From assembly GCA_039812985.1 (NCBI GenBank), contig JBDHUL010000022.1, forward strand, positions 1-14,191: a stretch of DNA of 14,191 nt, given 5' to 3'. Numbering within the stretch: the first letter of the stretch is position 1; every line of letters starts with the position of its first letter. Origin of the DNA: JAPUDS01 sp039812985. GTDB taxonomy: Bacteria > Patescibacteriota > Saccharimonadia > Saccharimonadales > Saccharimonadaceae. The translations under genes and the position numbers were made by a program. The notes beneath the pieces were generated by a model. The model did not search any database, was not told the DNA's origin, and worked only from the letters and a program-made list of their open reading frames with translations. Positions 6,132 through 13,612 of this stretch are shown one piece after another.

Positions 6132-7268
6132 ATGCCACGACTACCACAACCAGGCGGTGATGAAGGAAACTGGGGACAGATTCTCAACGATTTTCTAAAT
6201 CAAACCCATAAAACAGATGGTTCGCTGAAAGATAATAGTGTGACATCGGCTTCATTGGCACCCGGGGCGGTAGACGCAGCAGCGCTCAATGCCCCCGGCG
6301 GGTCAGACGGACAAGTGCTCGTCAAAGATGCGGCTGCAGCCGGGGGTGTCGCTTGGCGTACAAGCGGTTCTGGTACGGTACCAGACGCGACGACGACGCA
6401 AAAAGGCATCGTGCAGCTTGCTGGTGACCTCGGTGGTACAGCGACAAGCCCAACAGTTCCGGGACTTGCGAACAAAGCCAACACGAACCATACGCATACG
6501 GCGGCGAATATTTCAGACAGTACCGCAGTGGGACGCTCGCTGCTGACAGCAGCGGATGCCGCGTCAGCTCGAACGGCCATAGGAGCGGGAACGTCAAATC
6601 TGGCGCTGGGCACAACGAGCACCACTGCAAAAGCAGGCGATTATGCACCAGGCTGGACTGAAGTAACGGGCAAACCGACGACCTTTACTCCGGCAGCGCA
6701 TACTCATGCGGCATCTGACATTACTTCTGGCGTTGTCGCAGCTGCCCGACTTGGTACGGGTACAACTGACGGCACGACCGTGCTCTACGGTGACGGTACC
6801 TGGAAAGCAGCACCTGGCGGTGGTGGTGGAATGACCGATCCACTCACGACTAAGGGTGACTTGATAGTTCGCGGCACATCGACGACACGCCTGGCAGTCG
6901 GAACAAATGGACAGGTTCTGACCGCTGACAGTAGCGCGGCTAACGGCGTCAAGTGGGCGATACCGTCGGGTGGTGGTAGCTCGAGCTGGAATATCCGAGC
7001 GGTCAATACCGGCGGGACGACTGCTGCGGCTGACAATGACTGGATTGTTGCAAACCCAACGAGTGGTGCGATAACGGTTGCATTACCGGCTCCGGCTGCT
7101 AATGCAAGGGTACGAGTCAAGCGCAACGGTGTTGCGGGTAACTCCATTCTCATCACAACGCCAAATGGGGGCATGTTAGATGGTGGTGAACCAACCATGG
7201 CAACATTAAACGCCGGCTGGTCGAGCATGGACTACGAATCAGACGGCACTAACTGGTTTACGGTATAG
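6132..7268 (+). CDS. Phage-tail-fibre-like surface protein
   Basis: A 378-residue protein. Residues 1-33 repeat the N-terminal module of the 2360 protein (LPQPGG..NWGQILNDFLNQTH..DGSLK), followed by the Ala-rich stretch SVTSASLAPGAVDAAAL. Then come tail-fibre elements: TTTQKGIVQLAGDLGG, NHTHTAANISD, LLTAADAASARTAIGAG, AHTHAASDI, VLYGDGTWKA, TTKGDLIVRGTSTTRLAVGTNGQVL and a compact beta-rich C-terminus with WNIRAVNTGG...NWFTV. The H-x-H motifs resemble the metal-binding sites of T4-type fibres. There is no signal peptide or membrane segment. No capsid, sheath, baseplate or terminase gene lies nearby, so this is a domesticated fibre-like adhesin or part of a remote structure. The 13-base gap and strong SD to the next gene suggest one operon. 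Confidence 0.8.
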   Translation: MPRLPQPGGDEGNWGQILNDFLNQTHKTDGSLKDNSVTSASLAPGAVDAAALNAPGGSDGQVLVKDAAAAGGVAWRTSGSGTVPDATTTQKGIVQLAGDLGGTATSPTVPGLANKANTNHTHTAANISDSTAVGRSLLTAADAASARTAIGAGTSNLALGTTSTTAKAGDYAPGWTEVTGKPTTFTPAAHTHAASDITSGVVAAARLGTGTTDGTTVLYGDGTWKAAPGGGGGMTDPLTTKGDLIVRGTSTTRLAVGTNGQVLTADSSAANGVKWAIPSGGGSSSWNIRAVNTGGTTAAADNDWIVANPTSGAITVALPAPAANARVRVKRNGVAGNSILITTPNGGMLDGGEPTMATLNAGWSSMDYESDGTNWFTV

Positions 7269-7281
7269 GAGGAGATGATAT

Positions 7282-7752
7282 ATGGGTAGCCCAGGAGTAG
7301 GTGGAACACTAAGCGCGGCGAGCGATGTCGCCCTCAACAACCCCGCACAAGACGACCTTATGTTACGCGACACCGGGTATTGGCGAAATATTCCGGCAAA
7401 CGGCAAGGTCGCTCTGGCAAACAAGGGCGGATCGGAAACGGTTTCTACGGCAAACGCAACCGGTGCGACCACGCTAAACCTCAATAACGGCAATGTATTT
7501 AACCTGACACTGACCGGTAACGCGACATTTACCGTGAGTAACGCGACGAGCGGACGAGCCTGTTCGTTTACGATATATCTCAAGCAAGACGCGACGGGTA
7601 GTCGTACTGTGACGTGGCCGAGCGGTACCAAATGGTCGGGCGGTGCGCCAACCCTCTCGACTGCGGCTAATGCAGTTGATATCGTTGTACTAGAGAGCCT
7701 TGACGGCGGTACGTCGTGGTATGGGTCGCTCGTTGGGACGAATTTCTCATAG
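7282..7752 (+). CDS. Phage tail/structural-like C-terminal domain protein
   Basis: A 156-residue protein starting at ATG with GGAGGAG upstream. N-terminal DDLMLRDTGYWRNIP is followed by a beta-sandwich type seen at the end of phage fibre and appendage proteins: TGATTLNLNNGNVFNLTLTGNATFTVSN, FTIYLKQDATGSRTVTWPSGTKWSGG, VDIVVLESLDGGTSWYGSL. It probably acts with the 6132 product as a separate tip or partner. No signal peptide, cysteine framework or enzyme motif is seen. Confidence 0.7.
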   Translation: MGSPGVGGTLSAASDVALNNPAQDDLMLRDTGYWRNIPANGKVALANKGGSETVSTANATGATTLNLNNGNVFNLTLTGNATFTVSNATSGRACSFTIYLKQDATGSRTVTWPSGTKWSGGAPTLSTAANAVDIVVLESLDGGTSWYGSLVGTNFS

Positions 7753-7769
7753 CACGTGTCATAGCAGCT

Positions 7770-7820
7770 ACACATAATCACCATCACCGGCCAGCAAGAA
7801 ATTGGCCGGTGGTTATGTGT
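7770..7820. terminator. Strong hairpin between convergent genes
   Basis: ACACATAA (7770-7777), then CACCGGCCA (7785-7793), a 9-base loop, TGGCCGGTG (7803-7811), and TTATGTGT (7813-7820). That is 9 bp of GC-rich stem extended by 8 bp across a bulge. It lies between two gene ends facing each other, so a bidirectional terminator is the natural reading, but no T-run follows on either strand. Confidence 0.65.
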
Positions 7821-7843
7821 ACTGGGTAGTGTAGTTATCTTTG

Positions 7844-8323
7844 CTACCAGCGCAGGGTGAGTACAGGGGTGTTGATCTGTTGCGTCTTTGTGCCCGATTG
7901 AAAGGTAAACGCTATTGACACGCCCTTTTTCTTGTCACGCTGGATAATCTTTTGCTCGTAAAATGTGAGCGGTCTTGTGGCGGAACCGCCACCATCACCG
8001 AGTACGGGTGCCCACTGGCTACTTGTGGTGGTTGCGCGAGTATAGCTCTGATACCCCATGCCGATAATACGTGTGGCTGTGCCGTTTTTCACACTTGCCG
8101 TCACGCAGTAATCGCCATAGCTGCCATAACGTGCTCGTACCTGTACGTGTGCGGTTCCGTTAAGACCCCACCGATCCCAGAATATCCATGTGCTGGTATA
8201 GCCACAAGGTATGTATGACGCCGAAGTTGACGTTGGGGCAGCGGCAAGGCTACATGCGCCAATAGTTGCGATGAGAACAAGGGCTGCCATGCGGACGTGG
8301 TGGGTGAAAATAGTTTGTTTCAT
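7844..8323 (-). CDS. Small secreted protein or lipoprotein, unknown function
   Basis: A 159-residue protein with SD GAGGAGT ten bases before ATG. Residues 1-30 form an N-terminal export signal (basic start, hydrophobic 12-23). I21-G22-A23-C24 fits a lipobox, although signal peptidase I cleavage near APTSTSA is also possible. The mature part is Tyr/Trp/Thr-rich (CGYTSTWIFWDRWG, VRARYGSYGDYC, MGYQSYTRATTTSSQW) with two more cysteines and probably all beta. It resembles small secreted actinobacterial proteins in style, but I cannot name a family. It is divergent from the galactose-oxidase-like gene and may be co-regulated with it. Confidence 0.7.
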   Translation of the reverse strand: MKQTIFTHHVRMAALVLIATIGACSLAAAPTSTSASYIPCGYTSTWIFWDRWGLNGTAHVQVRARYGSYGDYCVTASVKNGTATRIIGMGYQSYTRATTTSSQWAPVLGDGGGSATRPLTFYEQKIIQRDKKKGVSIAFTFQSGTKTQQINTPVLTLRW

Positions 8324-8360
8324 AAGATAGTGGACTCCTCAGTCGTTGAATAGTACTCAC

Positions 8361-8389
8361 ATTTTACCACTACATAGTCATACAAGCAA
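8361..8389 (-). promoter_or_regulatory. Promoter of the 7844-8323 secreted protein gene
   Basis: Read on the minus strand: TTGCTT (8389-8384), 17 bases, TAAAAT (8366-8361). The -35 hexamer is the same as that of the tatA promoter. Confidence 0.6.
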
Positions 8390-8417
8390 TATTATGACAA
8401 AGTCATTGCAATATTAT
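8386..8417 (+). repeat. Direct repeats and palindrome between divergent promoters
   Basis: GCAATATTAT occurs at 8386-8395 and at 8408-8417, exactly 22 bases apart, about two helical turns. Between them lies the palindrome TGAC-AAA-GTCA (8395-8405). The copies overlap the -35 boxes of both divergent promoters, so this is a likely operator for a shared regulator. Confidence 0.45.
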
Positions 8418-8433
8418 AAATAAGTACTATAAT
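8406..8433 (+). promoter_or_regulatory. Promoter of the galactose-oxidase-like gene
   Basis: TTGCAA (8406-8411), 16 bases, TATAAT (8428-8433). The leader is about 26 bases, with SD AGAAGG at 8453-8458. Confidence 0.65.
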
Positions 8434-8465
8434 ACACATTATATCTAACTAAAGAAGGTAATGCT

Positions 8466-11429
8466 ATGATGTGTTCCAGCGTGTTCCAAAAGGGGTGGCG
8501 AGGAGTTTTTCTAGCGCTTATGGTGGTAATAAGTTGCGTCGGTGCCGCGCGGCCGGTCATGGCGATGATGGATGATACACAGATGATTGAGGCGACGGCT
8601 GCTGAGTCGTTTACGGCCAAGTCGGCGATACTGCCGAGAACTGGGTGGATAGCGCAGGCAAGTGATCAGCTGGGAGCGAACACTGCCGCAGCGTCGATAG
8701 ATGGTTCAGCGACGACATTGTGGCACAGTCAGGCGGTACCGCTTCCCCATTCCGTTACCATAGATATGCGCGGACTAAAGTCTGTGAGCGGGGTGCGCTA
8801 TCTGCCGCGTCAAGATGCTTTAAGCGAAGGCAATATTGGCCAGTACAGCATTTCGACGAGCCAAAACGGTTCGGTATGGGGCGTTCCAGTGGCGAGCGGA
8901 ACATGGCGTGACGATAAAACCATAAAGACCGTTGTTTTTCCAGGGGTGATTGCCCGATTTGTGCGGATTACGGCACTTAGTGAAGCTGGCGGGCGCAGTA
9001 ATGGCTCGGCGGCAGCTGAGCTATATGTCGTGGGCAACCAGCTCAGTGATGTGACGTTACCGATCAATGGCTGGACGGCGGCGGCTTCGGATGAATATGC
9101 GGCCAATGCAGCCGCCAAAGCGCTCGACGGGCAAACGACGACGTTTTGGCATAGTAACTACACGGCGAGTGGCACAACACCGCTGCCTCATACGGTAACG
9201 ATTGACATGAAAGAAGCCAAACTCGTGTCAGGACTCACGTATCTGCCGCGTCAAGATGCCTACAAAAACGGGACAATTGGCAAATACGAGGTACGAACGA
9301 GCCCTGACGGCATAACGTGGACGGGGCCAGTGGCAAAAAGTGCGTGGGCTGACGACAAAACGCTCAAAGTAGCTTTATTTCCCGAGACGAGCGCACGTTA
9401 CGTGCGGCTTACGGCACTCAGTGAAGCGGGCAATCGCGGGCAATGGTCGTCAGTTGCTGAGTTGCGAGTAATTGGGAGCCAACCAAACATGCAGCGGCTG
9501 TCTCGAGCTGGCTGGACAGCAACGGCGAGTGATACGGCGAGCAGTCATCCGGCCTCGTATGTGCTCGATGGCAGTGCATCGACCCAGTGGAATAGTTACT
9601 ATGCAGGAACGACGCAGACAAAGCTGCCTCATACGGTAACCATCGATACCAAGGCGGTGCGTCTCTTAAATGGGCTATCGTACCAGCCGCGCCAGGACGC
9701 GTATGTTAGCGGTGTTATTGGACGCTATGAGGTCCGGGTGAGTACCGACGGTAGTACCTGGGGGGCGCCGGTGGCGAGCGGAACATGGGCGGACAATAAA
9801 TTCGAAAAATATGCTGTTTTTAATGCGGTGTCGGCGCGCTATATTCGACTCACGGCTCTCAGCGAGGCAGGCAACCGTAACCAGTACGCAAATATTGCCG
9901 AGCTCAATGTTTTTGGGACGGGGTCAGTCGGCGCGTCGGCCGGTGCGTGGAGTGCGCCGGTGAATTTTCCACTCGTGCCATCGACCTACGTTATGCTGCC
10001 AAATAATAAAGTGTTACTCATGGCGGGGTATAGTAACACGGCATTTTCACAGACGGTTTCAGGACATTCGGTGACGCGAGTAGCAATATATGACATTGCC
10101 ACCGGCCGGGTGACGCAAGGATACGACGTCAATCTTGGACACCAGATGTTTTGTTCGGGCCTGGCTGTCTTAGCTGACGGACGGGTGCTGGTCAACGGTG
10201 GGTCAGACGATGCCGCAACCTCTGTGTACAACCCGTACACAAATGCGTGGACAGCCGTTGCTAAAATGACCATACCTCGGGCTTACCAATCAACCACACT
10301 GCTCTCAAATGGTGCTGTATTTACACTTGGCGGATCGTGGGATTCGATAAAAGGCGTGGCGTACCAAGCGCCGAAAAATGGTGAAGTATATAGTCCTGCA
10401 ACGAACACATGGCGCAAGCTCCCAAATGTTGACCTCGGGCTTGCGGCCAATAAAGACGCGTTGACTGCCGACTACGAAGATGCTATGAAGGGCTATACCT
10501 ACCGCGGGGATAACCATATGTGGCTGTTTGCCGTCTCTGGCGGAAATGTATTTCAAGCTGGGCCGAGTCGCATGATGCATTGGATTGGTACGAGCGGCAA
10601 CGGCACGATGCAAGACGCAGGACTGCGCGGCGACAGCCTTGATGCAATGAATGGTAACGCTATCATGTATGATGTCAATAAAGTGTTGGCTCTTGGTGGG
10701 GCCGAGCACTACCAGGCAAAGGACAGTAAAACGGGGGCACAGGCAACAAACCGGGCATATGTTATCGATTTATCGCGTGGTTACGGGGTTAATCCGTCGG
10801 TGACGCGGACGGGGGACATGGTATATCGGCGCGGGTTTTCAAACTCGGTAGTGTTGCCGGACGGTACGGTGATTGTGTTTGGCGGCCAGCAATCGCCCGT
10901 GCCATTTACCGACACGGCAGCGGCTCTGACACCTGAACTCTGGAGCCCGACGACCGGAAAGTTCACGCTACTTGCAACCGATACCATACCAAGAACCTAT
11001 CATAGCGGTGCACTGCTTCTTCCTGATGGACGTATATTGTCGGCTGGTGGTGGGTTGTGTGGCGATGCCTGCACGACCAATCATCCTGACGGACGAATAT
11101 TTACCCCACCGTACTTGCTCAACTCCGACGGTAGCTTGCGTCGTCGCCCGAGCCTGAGCGGTGTGCCATCTGATATATCGCTCGGGAGCACAGTGGCCGT
11201 AACAGCTACAGGTGCCACGAATTTCGCTCTGGTGCGTATGGCAGCGGTGACGCACTCTATCAACACCGACCAGCGACGCATTCCACTGGAAGTTGTCGCG
11301 ATGAATGGCGATGTTGCGTCGCTGCGCGTTCCGGCCGATAGTGGTGTCGTGCTACCGGGGACGTACATGCTGTTTGCGCTTGACGAACGCGGGACGCCAA
11401 GTCTGGCTGTTGTTACGAAGATTCACTAA
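8466..11429 (+). CDS. Secreted galactose-oxidase-like copper radical oxidase with three F5/8C domains
   Basis: A 987-residue protein. A Sec signal peptide covers residues 1-33 (hydrophobic 14-28, VMA before the cut). Three F5/8C (discoidin, CBM32-like) domains lie at about 48-190, 196-337 and 341-484, each with a WHS/WNS, PHxVTIDM/T, PRQDA, ARxxRLTALSEAG core. Residues 495-885 are a Kelch-type propeller and 886-987 the C-terminal E-set domain of galactose oxidase. By comparison with the Fusarium enzyme, all active-site residues are present: Cys563 (MFCSG) and Tyr607 (RAYQS) for the thioether cofactor, Trp625 (GGSW), Tyr845-His846 (RTYHS) and His930 (THSINTDQRRIPL) for copper. The family oxidises primary alcohols to aldehydes and makes hydrogen peroxide. 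The exact substrate is unknown; galactosides fit the CBM32 domains. Fusarium has one such binding domain, not three. ATG 8466 follows AGAAGG by seven bases. Confidence 0.93.
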   Translation: MMCSSVFQKGWRGVFLALMVVISCVGAARPVMAMMDDTQMIEATAAESFTAKSAILPRTGWIAQASDQLGANTAAASIDGSATTLWHSQAVPLPHSVTIDMRGLKSVSGVRYLPRQDALSEGNIGQYSISTSQNGSVWGVPVASGTWRDDKTIKTVVFPGVIARFVRITALSEAGGRSNGSAAAELYVVGNQLSDVTLPINGWTAAASDEYAANAAAKALDGQTTTFWHSNYTASGTTPLPHTVTIDMKEAKLVSGLTYLPRQDAYKNGTIGKYEVRTSPDGITWTGPVAKSAWADDKTLKVALFPETSARYVRLTALSEAGNRGQWSSVAELRVIGSQPNMQRLSRAGWTATASDTASSHPASYVLDGSASTQWNSYYAGTTQTKLPHTVTIDTKAVRLLNGLSYQPRQDAYVSGVIGRYEVRVSTDGSTWGAPVASGTWADNKFEKYAVFNAVSARYIRLTALSEAGNRNQYANIAELNVFGTGSVGASAGAWSAPVNFPLVPSTYVMLPNNKVLLMAGYSNTAFSQTVSGHSVTRVAIYDIATGRVTQGYDVNLGHQMFCSGLAVLADGRVLVNGGSDDAATSVYNPYTNAWTAVAKMTIPRAYQSTTLLSNGAVFTLGGSWDSIKGVAYQAPKNGEVYSPATNTWRKLPNVDLGLAANKDALTADYEDAMKGYTYRGDNHMWLFAVSGGNVFQAGPSRMMHWIGTSGNGTMQDAGLRGDSLDAMNGNAIMYDVNKVLALGGAEHYQAKDSKTGAQATNRAYVIDLSRGYGVNPSVTRTGDMVYRRGFSNSVVLPDGTVIVFGGQQSPVPFTDTAAALTPELWSPTTGKFTLLATDTIPRTYHSGALLLPDGRILSAGGGLCGDACTTNHPDGRIFTPPYLLNSDGSLRRRPSLSGVPSDISLGSTVAVTATGATNFALVRMAAVTHSINTDQRRIPLEVVAMNGDVASLRVPADSGVVLPGTYMLFALDERGTPSLAVVTKIH

Positions 11430-11450
11430 CATCGCATCCACTCGCTGAGG

Positions 11451-11456
11451 TACAAT
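11451..11456 (+). promoter_or_regulatory. -10 box of the glycoside-hydrolase-like gene, leaderless layout
   Basis: TACAAT ends seven bases before ATG 11464, so transcription would start at or next to the start codon. No SD and no clear -35 (AACATC at 17 bases) are seen. The gene may also be read from the oxidase transcript, 34 bases upstream. Confidence 0.45.
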
Positions 11457-11463
11457 AGTAGGC

Positions 11464-12576
11464 ATGAGCGGTTTTTCACGGCGTCTACGCCGAGCGGGGC
11501 ATGCGACACAGACAGTTGGGAACGGGTTATCGAGCGACCCATACTTTTTCCCCGTCACTGTCTGGCTACAAACTCCAGAGAGTAACGCAGCAAATTTTGC
11601 AGCGCTTGGGGTCAACACGTTTATCGGGTTGTGGGATGGATTTACGACCTCAAACATTGCGGCGTTGAGCGCCAACGGTATGTATGCTATTGCCGATCAG
11701 AACTCGACGGCACTGGGGAGTTCACTTGGGCCGAGCGTCGTTAGGGGCTGGTCGCAGGTCGATGAACCTGACAATGCTCAAAGTGATGGACAGGGCGGGT
11801 ACGGTCCTGCTGTGCCGGTTGCAACGATCGTCAATAACTATAACTCATGGAAAGCGGCCGATACGCTAAAACGACCGGTGTACCTCAACTTCAGCCGCGC
11901 GGTTGGTGATCCGAGCTGGATAGGAATTGGCTACGATCCAGCCGAGCGCGAGACAATTTACACGCAATACGCTGCGGGGGCTGACATCGTTGGGTTCGAC
12001 GTTTACCCCGTCAACAGCGGCCTTCCACTCCGCGATGTGGCAAACGGAGTAGATAATCTGCGCCGTTGGACGAACTACCAAAAACCAGTATTCTTCTGGG
12101 TGGAATGTACCAAATACGACTCAAGTAACGTTGGCACGCCAACCCCGGCGCAAGTTAAATGCGAAGTATGGCTCGGGCTGACTCATGGTGCGAACGGCTA
12201 TGGGTTTTTCTGCCACATCTTTACGCCAACGTTTGCTGAGGCAGGGGTGCTTGGCGATACGGCCATGAAAAATGCTATTACTGCCCTTAATACTCAAGTA
12301 CATAGTCTCGCGCCGGTGCTCAACTCGCCAACAATAAGCAGTGGCGCGACCCGGTCAAACAGCCTCGTGCATATCATCGTGAAACGGTACGGCGGGTTTA
12401 CGTACCTCTGTGCGGTATCGGAAAGCAGTAGCGCTCAGACGTGTACTTTTACGATAACGGGTGTTTCATCTGCTACGGCCATCGTTGACGGTGAGTCACG
12501 CAGTCTGGCGGTGACAGCGGGCCAGTTCACCGATACCTTTGTTGCCTATGCGGTGCATATTTACAAAATAGGCTAG
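11464..12576 (+). CDS. Glycoside-hydrolase-like TIM-barrel protein
   Basis: A 370-residue protein. After a basic N-terminus (MSGFSRRLRRAGHATQ) comes a barrel-like series: FPVTVWLQTPESNAANFAALGVNTFIGLW, NGMYAIADQN, VVRGWSQVDEPDN, RPVYLNFS, GADIVGFDVYPV, QKPVFFWVECTK, HGANGYGFFCHIF. Glu101 in VDEPD and Glu214 in WVECT sit at the ends of likely strands 4 and 7, the positions of acid/base and nucleophile in clan A glycosidases. Residues 300-370 form a small beta domain. I cannot name the GH family, and activity is inferred. There is no signal peptide, although the oxidase just upstream has one. The start shares MSxx(S/A)RRLxxAG with the ORF at 14109. Confidence 0.65.
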   Translation: MSGFSRRLRRAGHATQTVGNGLSSDPYFFPVTVWLQTPESNAANFAALGVNTFIGLWDGFTTSNIAALSANGMYAIADQNSTALGSSLGPSVVRGWSQVDEPDNAQSDGQGGYGPAVPVATIVNNYNSWKAADTLKRPVYLNFSRAVGDPSWIGIGYDPAERETIYTQYAAGADIVGFDVYPVNSGLPLRDVANGVDNLRRWTNYQKPVFFWVECTKYDSSNVGTPTPAQVKCEVWLGLTHGANGYGFFCHIFTPTFAEAGVLGDTAMKNAITALNTQVHSLAPVLNSPTISSGATRSNSLVHIIVKRYGGFTYLCAVSESSSAQTCTFTITGVSSATAIVDGESRSLAVTAGQFTDTFVAYAVHIYKIG

Positions 12577-12580
12577 TATC

Positions 12581-12605
12581 TAGCACTCATTGACTTTGAG
12601 TGCTA
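12581..12605 (+). promoter_or_regulatory. CIRCE operator
   Basis: TAGCACTC (12581-12588), 9 bases, GAGTGCTA (12598-12605). This is a perfect match to the HrcA-binding CIRCE inverted repeat. It overlaps the -35 of the hrcA promoter, so HrcA would block its own operon and heat would release it. Confidence 0.95.
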
Positions 12606-12619
12606 GTTTTCGATATACT
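12590..12619 (+). promoter_or_regulatory. Heat-shock operon promoter
   Basis: TTGACT (12590-12595) inside the CIRCE spacer, 18 bases, TATACT (12614-12619). The predicted transcription start near 12626 leaves only about four bases before ATG 12630. Confidence 0.7.
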
Positions 12620-12629
12620 GTTATATACT

Positions 12630-13343
12630 ATGACCGATCGACAAGCAAGGATTTTAGGGACGATCATCGAGCAGTATGCTGAGGTGGCAGCGCCTGTTGG
12701 CAGCGTGACGCTGGCCAAATTATTTGGCGTCAGCAGCGCTACCATCCGCTCGGAAATGGCAGCGCTTGAAGACCTTGGGTTTATTGCGCAGCCCCACACC
12801 AGTGCCGGACGTGTACCGACCGACAAAGGCTACCGGTTTTATGTCAACCAGATCACCGACGTGCAGTCCGAAGAGCTGCCGGCGATAGCCGACCGTAGCA
12901 CGCGGGCGATTGACGCACGTGTGGCCACGCATGCCGATCGAACTGACCGAGCAATTCGCAGTGCGGTTGACAGTCTTGCAGAGGTAACGCGCAACCTCGG
13001 GGTGGCGACCATCGGTGACCAACTCTACATGAGCGGCATGAGTAACCTATTCTCGCAACCAGAATTTGTAGCAAATCCGCACAGCGTCCAGCAGATTGCT
13101 CGTTTGCTCGACAACCTTGAGCCATGGCTCCGTGAGGCTGCACCGAACGAGCCGCTCAACGTATTTATAGGTGCGGAAAATCCAGTCGGGAAAAGTTCGC
13201 AGGCCAGCCTCATTATCAGCCGATTCCGTTCACCGTACAGCGACCGAAGTTACATAGGCGTGCTTGGTCCGACACGGCAGGAATACGCCAAAGTCATGCG
13301 GCTGGTACGCCATACGGGTGCTATGCTCGAAGAGGTGTTGTAG
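12630..13343 (+). CDS. hrcA: Heat-inducible transcription repressor HrcA, short form
   Basis: A 237-residue repressor of the grpE/dnaK heat-shock genes. Residues 1-75 hold the winged helix (RQARILGTIIEQYAEVAAPVGS, SSATIRSEMAALEDLGFIAQPHTSAGRVPTDKGYRFYV). Residues 150-237 correspond to the GAF-like C-terminal part (FIGAENP, GVLGPTRQEYAKVMRLVRHTG). Typical HrcA has about 340 residues, and here most of the inserted dimerisation region between these parts is missing. I start at ATG 12630 rather than the upstream GTG at 12600, because that GTG lies inside the CIRCE operator and upstream of the predicted transcription start. No SD precedes the ATG, so the mRNA is probably almost leaderless. The gene is followed two bases later by a small membrane protein gene. 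Confidence 0.92.
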   Translation: MTDRQARILGTIIEQYAEVAAPVGSVTLAKLFGVSSATIRSEMAALEDLGFIAQPHTSAGRVPTDKGYRFYVNQITDVQSEELPAIADRSTRAIDARVATHADRTDRAIRSAVDSLAEVTRNLGVATIGDQLYMSGMSNLFSQPEFVANPHSVQQIARLLDNLEPWLREAAPNEPLNVFIGAENPVGKSSQASLIISRFRSPYSDRSYIGVLGPTRQEYAKVMRLVRHTGAMLEEVL

Positions 13344-13345
13344 CA

Positions 13346-13612
13346 ATGACGGCAAAGACGCGCTATTATCTGTGGCTGGCGGGCGCAATCTTTGCTGCTG
13401 CCGTTCTCCTCTACTGTGTACGGCAGGCATCAAGCGGTGGGAGCGTTTCGCCGTGGTTATATGGGGGGTCGTTTCTCTCTTTCTCTGTTACGGCAGTCAC
13501 CGCGCTCTACTGGCATGCCCGCCGCAATGACAACCTGGATAGCGAACAGCGTCTCATTGAACAAACTACTCGAGAACTAACGGAAGCAAGGAGAACCAAT
13601 GCCAAAAAGTAA
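13346..13612 (+). CDS. Small two-helix membrane protein between hrcA and grpE
   Basis: An 88-residue protein with hydrophobic segments at about 7-25 and 39-56, and a charged C-terminal tail (DNLDSEQRLIEQTTRELTEARR) that looks coiled-coil. It starts two bases after hrcA stops and overlaps grpE by 14 bases, so it is translationally tied into the CIRCE operon. Its tail encodes the grpE SD. I do not recognise a family. A membrane-linked heat-shock accessory role is suggested by position only. Confidence 0.65.
   Translation: MTAKTRYYLWLAGAIFAAAVLLYCVRQASSGGSVSPWLYGGSFLSFSVTAVTALYWHARRNDNLDSEQRLIEQTTRELTEARRTNAKK

Noticed and set aside
6200..7787. Several minus-strand ORFs of 140-180 residues opposite the tail-fibre genes
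   Set aside because: They are Ala/Val/Pro-rich reverse frames of Thr/Ala/Gly-rich coding repeats, with no SD and no motif of their own.
12600..12629. Upstream GTG start for hrcA
   Set aside because: It lies inside the CIRCE operator and before the predicted transcription start; HrcA similarity begins at ATG 12630.
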